Assembly (NCBI RefSeq): GCF_021391495.1
Contig: NZ_CP090063.1
Span: 3,038,001 to 3,102,000, forward strand
Source: Amycolatopsis acidiphila
GTDB taxonomy: Bacteria > Actinomycetota > Actinomycetes > Mycobacteriales > Pseudonocardiaceae
Direction of reading: 5' to 3'
DNA: 64,000 nt
A program made the translations under genes and the position numbers. The notes below the pieces were generated by a model that was not told the DNA's origin, did not search any database, and was given only the letters and a program-made list of their open reading frames with translations. Shown piece after piece: positions 1 to 8,061 of this stretch (position 1 is the stretch's first letter; every line of letters begins with the position of its first letter).

Positions 1-979
1 GATCGACCCGCCGCTCATCGCGACCACGGGCACCGACTTCCCGACCGCGATGTTCGACGTGGCCCGCTACGCGCTGGTCGCCGTCGGGCTCAACGTCGTG
101 GTCGGCCAGGCGGGCCTGCTCGACCTGGGCTACGTCGGCTTCTTCGCCGTCGGCGCCTACGTCGCGGCGCTGTTCACCAGCCCGGACTCGTCGCTGCACA
201 AGCTGCCGTACCTGTGGACGCTGCCGCTGGCGATGGCGATCACGATGATCTTCGGGATCATCCTGGGCACGCCGACGCTGCGGCTGCGCGGGGACTACCT
301 CGCGATCGTGACGCTCGGGTTCGGTGAGATCATCCGGCTGCTCGCCGACAACGTGGGCCCGCTGCGCGGCCAGATCGGCTTCCAGGCGGTCGGCACGGTC
401 GGCGGCAAGCCGCTGCTGGCGAACGCGACGCAGTGGTACTGGCTCACGGTGACGATCATCGTGGCGGTGCTGCTGCTGGTCGGCAACCTCGAGCGCTCGC
501 GCGTCGGCCGCGCGTGGGTCGCGATCCGCGAGGACGAGGACGTCGCCGAGATCATGGGCGTGGCGACTTACAAGTTCAAGATCTGGGCCTTCGTCATCGG
601 CGCGGCGATCGGCGGGCTGTCCGGGGCGCTGTACGCGGGCAAGGTCGGCTTCGTGAACAACCAGTCCTTCGACGTGGTCACCTCGATGCTGTTCCTCGCC
701 GCCGTGGTGCTCGGCGGGGCGGGCAACAAGGTCGGCGTGCTGCTGGGCGCCGTCGTGGTGGCGTACCTGCCGCTGCGGTTCGTGCAGATCGCGCAGTACA
801 ACTACCTGATCTTCGGCATCGCGCTGATCGTGCTGATGATCTTCCGCCCGCAGGGCCTGCTCGGTGCCCGCCAGCGCCTGCTCGCCAAGGGCCGCCAGGC
901 CTACCAGCGACTCATCGGCCGCGGCGAGCAGCTCAGCGGTGACAGCGCGCTCGCGACCGAGCCCGGAGGGGGGAACTGA
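1..979 (+). CDS. livM: Branched-chain amino acid ABC transporter permease LivM, 5' end missing
   Basis: This is the inner-membrane permease of a LivFGHM-type importer for branched-chain amino acids or similar compounds. The reading frame is already open at base 2, so the window begins inside the gene; the first in-window ATG at 50 lies within a membrane segment and is not the real start. The visible part is strongly hydrophobic with several membrane spans and carries the permease loop typical of LivM ([18 protein letters not shown]), which contacts the ATPase. The C-terminal tail is hydrophilic. The stop overlaps the next start (TGATG), so it is co-transcribed with livG. LivH and the binding protein are presumably upstream of the window. 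The substrate cannot be told from the sequence. Confidence 0.93.
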   Translation, partial: IDPPLIATTGTDFPTAMFDVARYALVAVGLNVVVGQAGLLDLGYVGFFAVGAYVAALFTSPDSSLHKLPYLWTLPLAMAITMIFGIILGTPTLRLRGDYLAIVTLGFGEIIRLLADNVGPLRGQIGFQAVGTVGGKPLLANATQWYWLTVTIIVAVLLLVGNLERSRVGRAWVAIREDEDVAEIMGVATYKFKIWAFVIGAAIGGLSGALYAGKVGFVNNQSFDVVTSMLFLAAVVLGGAGNKVGVLLGAVVVAYLPLRFVQIAQYNYLIFGIALIVLMIFRPQGLLGARQRLLAKGRQAYQRLIGRGEQLSGDSALATEPGGGN

Positions 980-1896
980 TGACGAACCCGAACGAACCGG
1001 CGCCCGTCGAAGGCGGGATCGTCGCCGAGGTCGCCCACATGAGCGCGGAGAAACGCGCTGAGCACGAGGCCGAGGTCGCCGAGGCGGTGGCGTCGGACCG
1101 GGAGGTCGGCGTCGAGGTCGGTGAGACGCTGCTCGAACTGCGGGACCTCACGCTGAAGTTCGGCGGCCTGACCGCGCTCGACTCGGTCTCCTTCGGCATC
1201 CGTCGCGGCGAGATCCTCGGCCTGATCGGGCCGAACGGCGCGGGCAAGACCACCTGCTTCAACGCGATGACCGGGGTCTACCGGCCCACCTCGGGGCAGG
1301 TGCTGCTGGAGAACAAGCCGCTGGGCAAGTCACCGCGGCACCGGATCACCCAGAAGGGCATCGCCCGCACCTTCCAGAACATCCGGCTCTTCGCCGAGAT
1401 GACGGCGCTGGAGAACGTCGTCGTCGGCGCCGACGCGCGGGCGAAGACCAGCGTGCTCGGGGCATTGCTGCGGCTGCCGCGACACCACCACGAGGAGCAG
1501 CACGCGGTGGACAGGGCGATGGCGCTGCTGGAGTTCGTCGGCATCGCCGACCGGGCGGCGGACAAGGCGAAGAACCTGCCCTACGGCTACCAGCGGCGGC
1601 TGGAGATCGCCCGCGCGCTGGCGACCGAGCCGAAGCTGCTGTGCCTGGACGAGCCCGCCGCGGGCTTCAACCCGGCGGAGAAGGAGGAGCTGATGGCGCT
1701 GATCCGCAAGATCCGCGCCGACGGCTACACCGTCCTGCTGATCGAGCACGACATGCGGCTGGTCATGGGCGTCACCGACCGGATCGTGGTGCTCGAGTTC
1801 GGAAAGAAGATCGCCGAAGGACTGCCGGCGCAGATCCGGGAGAACCCCGCGGTCATCGCCGCCTACTTGGGGGTGCCCGAAGATGACGCTGCTTGA
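979..1896 (+). CDS. livG: Branched-chain amino acid ABC transporter ATP-binding protein LivG
   Basis: Cytoplasmic ATPase that powers the LivM/LivH permease pair. The 305-residue product has Walker [10 protein letters not shown] at 84-92, the LivG-type signature [13 protein letters not shown] starting at residue 202, and Walker B LLCLDEP with the aspartate at 224 and the glutamate at 225. The FQNIRLF Q-loop also follows the family. About 50 acidic, alanine-rich residues precede the ATPase core, longer than usual for LivG; a start nearer the core is possible, but the TGATG coupling to livM supports this one. The 3' end overlaps livF by 14 bp. Confidence 0.95.
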   Translation: MTNPNEPAPVEGGIVAEVAHMSAEKRAEHEAEVAEAVASDREVGVEVGETLLELRDLTLKFGGLTALDSVSFGIRRGEILGLIGPNGAGKTTCFNAMTGVYRPTSGQVLLENKPLGKSPRHRITQKGIARTFQNIRLFAEMTALENVVVGADARAKTSVLGALLRLPRHHHEEQHAVDRAMALLEFVGIADRAADKAKNLPYGYQRRLEIARALATEPKLLCLDEPAAGFNPAEKEELMALIRKIRADGYTVLLIEHDMRLVMGVTDRIVVLEFGKKIAEGLPAQIRENPAVIAAYLGVPEDDAA

Positions 1897-2596
1897 GCTG
1901 TCCGGGGTCGCCGTGCACTACGGCCGCATCCAGGCCGTGTCGGAACTGTCCATCTCCGTCGGCGAGGGCGAGATCGTCGCGCTGATCGGCGCCAACGGTG
2001 CCGGCAAGTCCACGACCATGCGGGCGATCTCCGGGATCCGGCCGCTGTCGGCGGGATCGATCACCTTCGCGGGCGAGGACATCAGCAAGCTGCGGGCGGA
2101 CCTGCGCGTGGTGCGCGGGATCTCCCAGGTCCCCGAGGGCCGGGGCGTGTTCCCCGGGATGACGGTGGCGGAGAACCTGGACATGGGCGCCTACGCCCGC
2201 AAGGACCGCAAGAACCTGCGGGCGGACCTGGACCGGGTGTTCGAGCTGTTCCCGCGCCTGCTCGAACGCCGCACCCAGCCGGGCGGGACGCTCTCGGGCG
2301 GGGAGCAGCAGATGCTCGCGATCGGCAGGGCGCTGATGGCCAAGCCGAAGCTGCTGCTGCTCGACGAGCCCTCGATGGGGCTCGCGCCGCAGTTCATCGC
2401 GCAGATCTTCCGGATCATCACCGAGATCAACCAGCAGGGCACCACCGTCCTGCTCGTCGAGCAGAACGCCCAGCAGGCACTCTCGCGTGCGCACCGGGCG
2501 TACGTGCTGGAGACCGGCCGGATCACCCGGCACGGTGAAGGCAGGGAGCTGCTCGCCGACGCCTCCATCAAGGAGGCCTACCTCGGCGTCGCCTGA
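1883..2596 (+). CDS. livF: Branched-chain amino acid ABC transporter ATP-binding protein LivF
   Basis: Second ATPase subunit of the importer, forming a heterodimer with LivG. The 237-residue length is standard for LivF. Walker A GANGAGKST is at residues 36-44, the signature LSGGEQQ begins at 137, and Walker B LLLLDEPSMGLAP follows with the typical LivF D-loop. The ATG lies inside the end of livG in another frame, so translation is probably coupled. It is the last gene of the operon; an inverted repeat follows at 2603-2629 before the convergent thioesterase gene. Confidence 0.95.
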   Translation: MTLLELSGVAVHYGRIQAVSELSISVGEGEIVALIGANGAGKSTTMRAISGIRPLSAGSITFAGEDISKLRADLRVVRGISQVPEGRGVFPGMTVAENLDMGAYARKDRKNLRADLDRVFELFPRLLERRTQPGGTLSGGEQQMLAIGRALMAKPKLLLLDEPSMGLAPQFIAQIFRIITEINQQGTTVLLVEQNAQQALSRAHRAYVLETGRITRHGEGRELLADASIKEAYLGVA

Positions 2597-2602
2597 TCGG
2601 GT

Positions 2603-2629
2603 GGACGGCCGGCCGTGCGCGGGCCGTCC
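2603..2629. terminator. Inverted repeat between convergent livF and thioesterase genes
   Basis: GGACGGCC (2603-2610) and GGCCGTCC (2622-2629) form an 8-bp stem with an 11-nt loop between two convergent genes. There is no T tract, so a terminator role for either strand is inferred from position and structure only. Confidence 0.45.
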
Positions 2630-2633
2630 GCCC

Positions 2634-3071
2634 TCACGCGCCCGGGCGGTCGCGGACGATGCAGGTGAGGCGGGCGGTGCAGGTGCGGCGGCCCGACTCG
2701 TCGGTCAGCACGATCTCGGTCGTGATCGTGCTCCGGCCGACGTGCAGCGGGACGGCCGTGCCGGTGACGACGCCGGCCCGGACGCCGCGGTGGTGCGTGC
2801 AGGACAGCTCGAAGCCGACGGTCATCTTGTCCGGGCCCGCGTTGAGCGCCGCGACCGTGGAGCCGAGCGCTTCCGCCAGCACCGCGTTGGCCCCGCCGTG
2901 CAGCAGCCCGTACGGCTGGCGGTTGCCGTCCACCGGCATCGTGCCCACCACTCGCTGCGCGCCCACCTCGAGGAGGCTCAGCCCGATCTTGTCGTTGAGC
3001 TGCTGGCCGGCGGCGGCCGGGTCGATCCCGGCGAACTGCTCGTGGAAGTCCTCCGACAGGTGTTCGGTCAC
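2634..3071 (-). CDS. PaaI-type hotdog-fold thioesterase
   Basis: Probable acyl-CoA thioesterase of the hotdog fold (PaaI/YbgC group), 145 residues. The core HGGANAVLAEALGS is the usual HGG-loop and central helix of the family; the aspartate or glutamate that activates water would be the glutamate of that helix. A homolog next to polA is also found in mycobacteria (Rv1628c/Rv1629 region), so this pair is an old neighbourhood. It is divergent from polA with about 50 bp between the starts. The natural acyl-CoA substrate cannot be inferred. Confidence 0.85.
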   Translation of the reverse strand: MTEHLSEDFHEQFAGIDPAAAGQQLNDKIGLSLLEVGAQRVVGTMPVDGNRQPYGLLHGGANAVLAEALGSTVAALNAGPDKMTVGFELSCTHHRGVRAGVVTGTAVPLHVGRSTITTEIVLTDESGRRTCTARLTCIVRDRPGA

Positions 3072-3108
3072 GCACGGCTCCTCAATCCAGACTGTCAGAC
3101 CCTCACCC

Positions 3109-3114
3109 TAGACT
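3109..3114 (+). promoter_or_regulatory. -10 element for polA, leaderless start
   Basis: TAGACT fits the actinobacterial TAnnnT -10 consensus and ends 7 nt before the polA GTG. No Shine-Dalgarno sequence is present, so transcription probably begins at the start codon. No good -35 element is visible. Confidence 0.5.
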
Positions 3115-3121
3115 CGCTTCC

Positions 3122-5854
3122 GTGAGCCCCAGTCAGAACCAATCCGTAGCGAACACCACAGCGACGGCGGCGGCCGAACGGCCGCGGCTGTTGCTGATCG
3201 ACGGCCACTCCATGGCCTACCGGGCCTTCTTCGCCCTGCCGGCGGAGAACTTCAGGACGAAGACCGGGCAGGTCACCAACGCCGTCTTCGGGTTCACCTC
3301 GATGCTGATCAACCTGTTGCGCGACGAGCAGCCGACGCACCTGGCCGTGGCGTTCGACGTGTCGCGCCAGACGTTCCGCTCGGAGACCTACGCCGAGTAC
3401 AAGGCGGGCCGCTCCGCCACCCCCGACGACTTCAAGGGCCAGGTCGACCTGGTCAAGGAGGTGCTGGGGGTGCTCGGCATCCCGGCGCTGGCCAAGGAGG
3501 GCTTCGAGGCCGACGACCTGATCGCCACGCTCACCACGCAGGCGGTGGCCGAGGGCTACGACGTGCTGATCTGTACCGGCGACAGGGATGCGCTGCAGCT
3601 GGTCAACGAGTCGGTCACGGTGCTCTACCCGCGTAAGGGCGTCTCCGACCTGGTCCGCTACGACCCGGCGGGCGTCAACGGCAAGTACGGCCTGACGCCC
3701 GAGCAGTACCCGGACTTCGCCGCGCTGCGCGGCGACCCGTCGGACAACCTGCCCGGCATTCCCGGCGTGGGGGAGAAGACCGCCACCAAGTGGATTCAGC
3801 AGTTCGGCTCGCTCAACACCCTCATCGACCGCGTCGACGAGGTGAAGGGCAAGGTCGGGGACGCGCTGCGCGCCCACCTCGACGCCGTGATGCTCAACCG
3901 GCAGCTCACCGAGCTGGTGCGCGACGTGCCGCTGGACGCCACCCCGGACGACCTCGGGCTGCGCCCGTGGGACCGCGACGCCGTGCACCGGCTGTTCGAC
4001 GAGCTGGAGTTCCGCGTCCTGCGGGACCGGCTGTTCGCGACACTGCAGAGCGCCGAGCCCGAGGCGGACCAGGGCTTCGAGGTCAGCGGCGCCGCGCTGC
4101 CCACCGGCGGGCTCGCCGCGTGGCTCGCCGAGCACACCGAGGCAGGCAAGCCGGTCGGGCTGTCCTTCCGCACCACCGGCGCCTCCGTGGCCGCGGACGC
4201 GCAGTCCCTCGCGTTCGCAGCGCCGGACGGCCAGGGCGCGTACGTCGATCTGTCCACATTGGACGAGTCCGACGAGAAGGCGCTCGCGGCCTGGCTGGGC
4301 GACCCGCGGATGCGCAAGGCGGGGCACTCGCTGAAGGTGCCGCTGCACGCGATGCTCGCGCGCGGCTGGACCTTCGCCGGGCTGCACCTGGACACCGAGC
4401 TGGCCGCGTACCTCGCCCGTCCCGGGCAGCGCTCGTTCGAGCTGGACGACCTGGTGCTGCGCTACCTCAAGCGCGAGCTGCGGTCCGAGACCGGCGAGAG
4501 CGACGGGCAGCTGTCGCTGCTGGACTCCGACGACGGCGACCAGAAGCTCGTGCAGGGCGAGCTGGTCCGGGCCCGCGCGGTCGCCGAGCTGGCCGACGCG
4601 CTGCTGGGGGAGCTGGACCAGATCGGCGGCGCGAAGCTGCTGCAGGAGATGGAGCTGCCGCTGCTGGAGGTCATCACCGAGCTGGAGGCCGCCGGGGTCG
4701 CGGTGGACGTCGAGCAGCTGACCGACCTGGAGGCACACTACGCGAGCCGGGTGCGCCAGGCCGAGGCCGACGCGTTCCGGGTGATCGGCAAGCAGATCAA
4801 CCTCGGCTCGCCCAAGCAGCTGCAGGTCGTGCTGTTCGACGAGCTGCAGATGCCGAAGACCAAGCGCACCAAGACCGGCTACACCACCGACGCCGACGCG
4901 TTGCAGACGCTGTTCGAGAAGACCGAGCACCCGTTCCTGCAGCACCTGCTCGAGCACCGCGACGCGACCCGGCTGCGGGTCACCGTCGAGGGCCTGATCA
5001 AGTCGATCGCCGACGACGGGCGCATCCACACCACGCTGCACCAGACCATCGCGGCCACCGGGCGACTGTCCTCTGTGGACCCGAACCTGCAGAACATCCC
5101 GATCCGCACCGAAGAGGGCCGCCGCATCCGGGACGCGTTCGTGGTCGGCAGCGGCTACACCGAGCTGATGACCGCGGACTACAGCCAGATCGAGATGCGG
5201 ATCATGGCGCACCTGTCGGAGGACGCCGCGCTCATCGAGGCGTTCCAGTCGGGGTTCGACTTCCACGCCGCCACCGCGGCCAAGGTGTTCGCCTGCGATC
5301 CCGCGGACGTCACCGGCGGGCAGCGGGCCAAGATCAAGGCGATGAACTACGGCCTCGCCTACGGGCTGTCCGCGTACGGGCTGTCGAACCAGCTGCGCAT
5401 CACCACCGAAGAGGCGCGCGGGCTGATGGACGACTACTTCGAGCGGTTCGGCGGAGTGCGGGACTACCTGCAGAACATCGTCGCCGAGGCGGGCAAGGTC
5501 GGCTACACCGAGACGATCTTCGGTCGCCGCCGGTACCTGCCCGACCTCAACAGCGACAACCGCCAGCGCCGCGAGATGGCCGAGCGGATGGCGCTCAACG
5601 CGCCGATCCAGGGCAGCGCCGCGGACATCATCAAGGTCGCGATGCTGGGTGTGCAGCGCGCGCTCAAGGAGTCGGAGCTGGGCAGCCGGCTGCTGCTGCA
5701 GGTGCACGACGAGCTCGTGCTCGAGGTCGCCGACGGCGAGCACGCCGAGGTGGAGGCCTTGGTGCGCAAGCAGATGGGCGCGGCGTGCGAGCTGGCGGTG
5801 CCGCTGGAGGTGTCGGTCGGGTTCGGCCGCTCCTGGAACGACGCGGCCCACTGA
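3122..5854 (+). CDS. polA: DNA polymerase I
   Basis: Replicative gap filling, primer removal and repair synthesis. The 910-residue product has an N-terminal 5'-3' exonuclease (about 20-310, starting LLLIDGHSMAYRAFFAL), a middle region corresponding to the 3'-5' exonuclease fold, and the polymerase domain (about 510-910). Motif A DYSQIEMR begins at D686, the O-helix RAKIKAMNYGLAYGL follows, and motif C QVHDE is at 860-864 with D863. Actinobacterial PolA usually lacks proofreading residues, and none are obvious here. GTG start, probably leaderless. In mycobacteria rpsA follows directly; here about 7 kb of other genes lie between. Confidence 0.97.
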   Translation: MSPSQNQSVANTTATAAAERPRLLLIDGHSMAYRAFFALPAENFRTKTGQVTNAVFGFTSMLINLLRDEQPTHLAVAFDVSRQTFRSETYAEYKAGRSATPDDFKGQVDLVKEVLGVLGIPALAKEGFEADDLIATLTTQAVAEGYDVLICTGDRDALQLVNESVTVLYPRKGVSDLVRYDPAGVNGKYGLTPEQYPDFAALRGDPSDNLPGIPGVGEKTATKWIQQFGSLNTLIDRVDEVKGKVGDALRAHLDAVMLNRQLTELVRDVPLDATPDDLGLRPWDRDAVHRLFDELEFRVLRDRLFATLQSAEPEADQGFEVSGAALPTGGLAAWLAEHTEAGKPVGLSFRTTGASVAADAQSLAFAAPDGQGAYVDLSTLDESDEKALAAWLGDPRMRKAGHSLKVPLHAMLARGWTFAGLHLDTELAAYLARPGQRSFELDDLVLRYLKRELRSETGESDGQLSLLDSDDGDQKLVQGELVRARAVAELADALLGELDQIGGAKLLQEMELPLLEVITELEAAGVAVDVEQLTDLEAHYASRVRQAEADAFRVIGKQINLGSPKQLQVVLFDELQMPKTKRTKTGYTTDADALQTLFEKTEHPFLQHLLEHRDATRLRVTVEGLIKSIADDGRIHTTLHQTIAATGRLSSVDPNLQNIPIRTEEGRRIRDAFVVGSGYTELMTADYSQIEMRIMAHLSEDAALIEAFQSGFDFHAATAAKVFACDPADVTGGQRAKIKAMNYGLAYGLSAYGLSNQLRITTEEARGLMDDYFERFGGVRDYLQNIVAEAGKVGYTETIFGRRRYLPDLNSDNRQRREMAERMALNAPIQGSAADIIKVAMLGVQRALKESELGSRLLLQVHDELVLEVADGEHAEVEALVRKQMGAACELAVPLEVSVGFGRSWNDAAH

Positions 5855-6306
5855 TGACGGACGCGACGGCCGCCGGGACGCGCTCGCGGCGTGCCCCGGC
5901 GGTGCCGTCGCGCACCGGGCGCCAGCCCGCGGTCGCGCACCTGCGCCGTGCGAAGGACTGGATGGACGCGCACTACGCGGAGGCGCTGGACGTCGAGCGG
6001 CTCGCCGCCGTCGCCGGCTGGTCGCGGTATCACTTCATCCGCTCGTTCGCGGCGGCCTACGGCGAGACGCCGAAGGCGTACCTGACGCGGCGGCGGATCG
6101 AGCGCGCCCAGGACCTGCTGCGCTCGGCCAACCTCACGGTCACCGAGGTCTGCCTGGCCGTCGGGTTCACCAGCCTCGGCACGTTCAGCCGCCGCTTCAC
6201 CGAGCTGACCGGGCAGTCCCCGTCGCAGTACCGCGCCCGCACCGGCCCGCCCGCGATCCCCGGCTGCTACGTCATGATGTGGACCAGGCCCAGCACTTTC
6301 GGATAA
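5854..6306 (+). CDS. AraC-family transcriptional regulator, DNA-binding domain only
   Basis: A 150-residue protein made almost only of an AraC/XylS double helix-turn-helix domain (about 25-130). The conserved end GFTSLGTFSRRFTELTGQSPSQYR is present. It has no ligand-binding domain, so it may act constitutively, like SoxS/MarA-type regulators, or respond through partner proteins. Its ATG overlaps the polA stop (TGATG), which gives translational coupling, but a functional link to polA is unlikely. A VOC-family gene follows 56 bp downstream, and this AraC-VOC pairing suggests a local detoxification or resistance unit. Confidence 0.88.
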   Translation: MTDATAAGTRSRRAPAVPSRTGRQPAVAHLRRAKDWMDAHYAEALDVERLAAVAGWSRYHFIRSFAAAYGETPKAYLTRRRIERAQDLLRSANLTVTEVCLAVGFTSLGTFSRRFTELTGQSPSQYRARTGPPAIPGCYVMMWTRPSTFG

Positions 6307-6362
6307 GCCCTCGCGGTGCCGCGCCGATTACGGTCGGGGGACCACCGACGAGGGAGCAAGTG

Positions 6363-6794
6363 ATGATCAAAAGGTTGTCGCACGCGAGCATCTACGTGCT
6401 GGACCAGGACTCGGCGAAGGAGTTCTACACCGGGAAGCTGGGTTTCGAGGTCCGCAACGACATGCGGGTCGGCGACTTCCGGTGGCTGACCGTGGGGCCG
6501 CCGGACCAGCCGGACTTCGAGTTCATCCTGATGCGTCCCGGCCCGCCGCAGCACGACCCGGAGACCGAAAAGGTGGTGCGCGAGCTGGTCGCCAAGGGCG
6601 CGGTGGGCTCGGGCGTGTGGGCCACCGACGACTGCCGCAAGACCTACGAGGAGCTCTCGGCCCGCGGCGTGACCTTCCTGCAGGAGCCGGCGGAGCGGCC
6701 GTACGGGATCGAGGCGGTGTTCCGGGACGACTCGGGCAACTGGTTCAGCCTCACCGAGCGGCACGACCTCGACGAGAGCAAGGACTGGGGCTGA
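6363..6794 (+). CDS. VOC-family (glyoxalase/bleomycin-resistance fold) protein
   Basis: A 143-residue protein with two beta-alpha-beta-beta-beta modules of the vicinal oxygen chelate fold: HASIYVLDQDSAKEFYTGKLGF at the start and the FRDDSGNWFSL end strand. Candidate metal ligands are His8, a glutamate near the middle (EFILM) and a glutamate in the last module. Enzymes of this fold include glyoxalase I, dioxygenases, thiol transferases and drug-binding proteins, so the reaction is open. AGGGAG precedes the ATG. It probably forms a unit with the AraC gene upstream. Confidence 0.85.
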   Translation: MIKRLSHASIYVLDQDSAKEFYTGKLGFEVRNDMRVGDFRWLTVGPPDQPDFEFILMRPGPPQHDPETEKVVRELVAKGAVGSGVWATDDCRKTYEELSARGVTFLQEPAERPYGIEAVFRDDSGNWFSLTERHDLDESKDWG

Positions 6795-6865
6795 AGGGGC
6801 GTGAACAGCGTGTTTCCAACAGAAAAAGGCCCGGTTGGCGCCCTGCGACCGGACTGATGCGGCGG

Positions 6866-6871
6866 TAGCGT
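6866..6871 (+). promoter_or_regulatory. -10 element, leaderless start for the Rossmann-type gene
   Basis: TAGCGT ends 6 nt before the ATG at 6878, and there is no Shine-Dalgarno sequence in between. This is the leaderless arrangement seen repeatedly in the window. Confidence 0.5.
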
Positions 6872-6877
6872 GGCGTC

Positions 6878-7480
6878 ATGACGGGCCGGAGAGCGCTGAT
6901 CCTGGGAGGCACCGGCATGCTGTCCGGACCTGCGGAGGCGCTGGTCCGGGACGGCTGGCACGTGGTCCTGCCGTGCCGTCGCTACAGCCCGATCGCGGTG
7001 CCGGAACCCAAGCAGGGCATCGCCGCGCTGAAGGCGCTGCGCCCGCGCGGGCACCGGCCCAACGGCACCGGGGGCCGCAAGGCGGGTCGCGCGCTGTGGG
7101 TCGAGGCGCACTGGGACCGGCCGCGGGAGCTGTCCACGAAGGCCGGGGCCGCGCTCGGCGGCCCGGCCGACCTCATGGTGGCCTGGGTGCACGAGCAGTA
7201 CCGGCGCGCGGTGCTCGGCGCGTGCGAGTGGCTGCTCGCGCCGGGCGCACCGGTCGTCGAGGTGCGTGGGGCCGGCGGGCCGCCGGTGGAGCCGGAACCG
7301 GTACTCGCCGCGCACCCCACCCAGCTGATCATGGTCGGCGCGCTCTCCGAGCTCGACGACACCCGCCCGCTCGCGCACGGCGAGCTCACCGGCGCGATCC
7401 TCGATGCCGTGCACCGGGCGGTCGAAGGACGCGCCGCCTCGCTGCACCAGGTCGGGCAGTCACGTCCGCTCGTGCGCTGA
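6878..7480 (+). CDS. Rossmann-fold SDR-like protein of unknown function
   Basis: The 200-residue product begins with ALILGGTGMLSGPAEALVRDGWHVV, a clear NAD(P)-binding beta-alpha-beta unit of the short-chain dehydrogenase superfamily. The catalytic YxxxK pair is not visible and the protein is shorter than classical SDRs (about 250), so it may be an atypical reductase or a nucleotide-sensing protein. It starts right behind a -10 box and ends 2 bp before the convergent TetR gene. Function unknown. Confidence 0.7.
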   Translation: MTGRRALILGGTGMLSGPAEALVRDGWHVVLPCRRYSPIAVPEPKQGIAALKALRPRGHRPNGTGGRKAGRALWVEAHWDRPRELSTKAGAALGGPADLMVAWVHEQYRRAVLGACEWLLAPGAPVVEVRGAGGPPVEPEPVLAAHPTQLIMVGALSELDDTRPLAHGELTGAILDAVHRAVEGRAASLHQVGQSRPLVR

Positions 7481-7482
7481 GC

Positions 7483-8061
7483 TCAGCGGGCGAACCCGCG
7501 CAGCAACAGCAGCACCGCGTCCCGCACCTCCGCGCGGGTGCGCTGCGGCTGGAACACCTGCCAGTCCAGCGCGACCACCAGCATCGTGCCGAACAGGCCC
7601 GCGGCGGCGGTCGAAATCTGCACGTCCTCGGGCAGCCTGCCCGCGTCGGCGACCCGCTGCAGCTGGTCCTTCACGATGGACACGACCTCCTCGCGCATCA
7701 GCGTCAGCGTCTCGTGCCACTGGCCGGGGGTCCGCCACATCTCGCTCACCAGGATCTGGGAGAAGCCCCGGTACTCCGCGATGAACGCGAGTGCCTCGTC
7801 CACCAGGGACTCCAGCCCGTCCACCGGGTCGGGCCCGCCGGTACGCGCCCGCAGCCGCCCGGCGAGCTGACCCACCCCGTAGCGCAGCAGGGCGTCGATC
7901 AGCCCGTCCTTGCTGCCGAAGTTGTAGTACACCGTGCCCTTGGCGACCCCGGCCTCGGCGGCGATGTCGTCGACCGTGAGCCCGACCAGCCCGTGGCTGC
8001 CTGCCAGCTTCAGCGTCGCCTCGAACAAGCGCTGTTTCGTGCGGTCGGCCCTGGCGGTCAC
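7483..8061 (-). CDS. TetR-family repressor of the YhgE operon
   Basis: A 192-residue TetR regulator with the N-terminal helix-turn-helix LTVDDIAAEAGVAKGTVYYNFGSKDGLIDALL. The start is GTG at 8061, because it overlaps the stop of the yhgE-like gene as GTGA; a longer upstream frame would run into that gene. It is the last gene of an operon with a degenerate ABC-ATPase-like gene and the YhgE-type exporter. Such regulators normally repress their own operon; a perfect inverted repeat at 10569-10582 in front of the first gene is the likely operator. The ligand is unknown. Confidence 0.9.
   Translation of the reverse strand: MTARADRTKQRLFEATLKLAGSHGLVGLTVDDIAAEAGVAKGTVYYNFGSKDGLIDALLRYGVGQLAGRLRARTGGPDPVDGLESLVDEALAFIAEYRGFSQILVSEMWRTPGQWHETLTLMREEVVSIVKDQLQRVADAGRLPEDVQISTAAAGLFGTMLVVALDWQVFQPQRTRAEVRDAVLLLLRGFAR

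Noticed and set aside
3095..5851. 918-codon open frame antisense to polA
   Set aside because: It mirrors the polA coding strand, has Arg/Gln/Leu-rich composition typical of antisense frames in GC-rich DNA, and shows no protein family.
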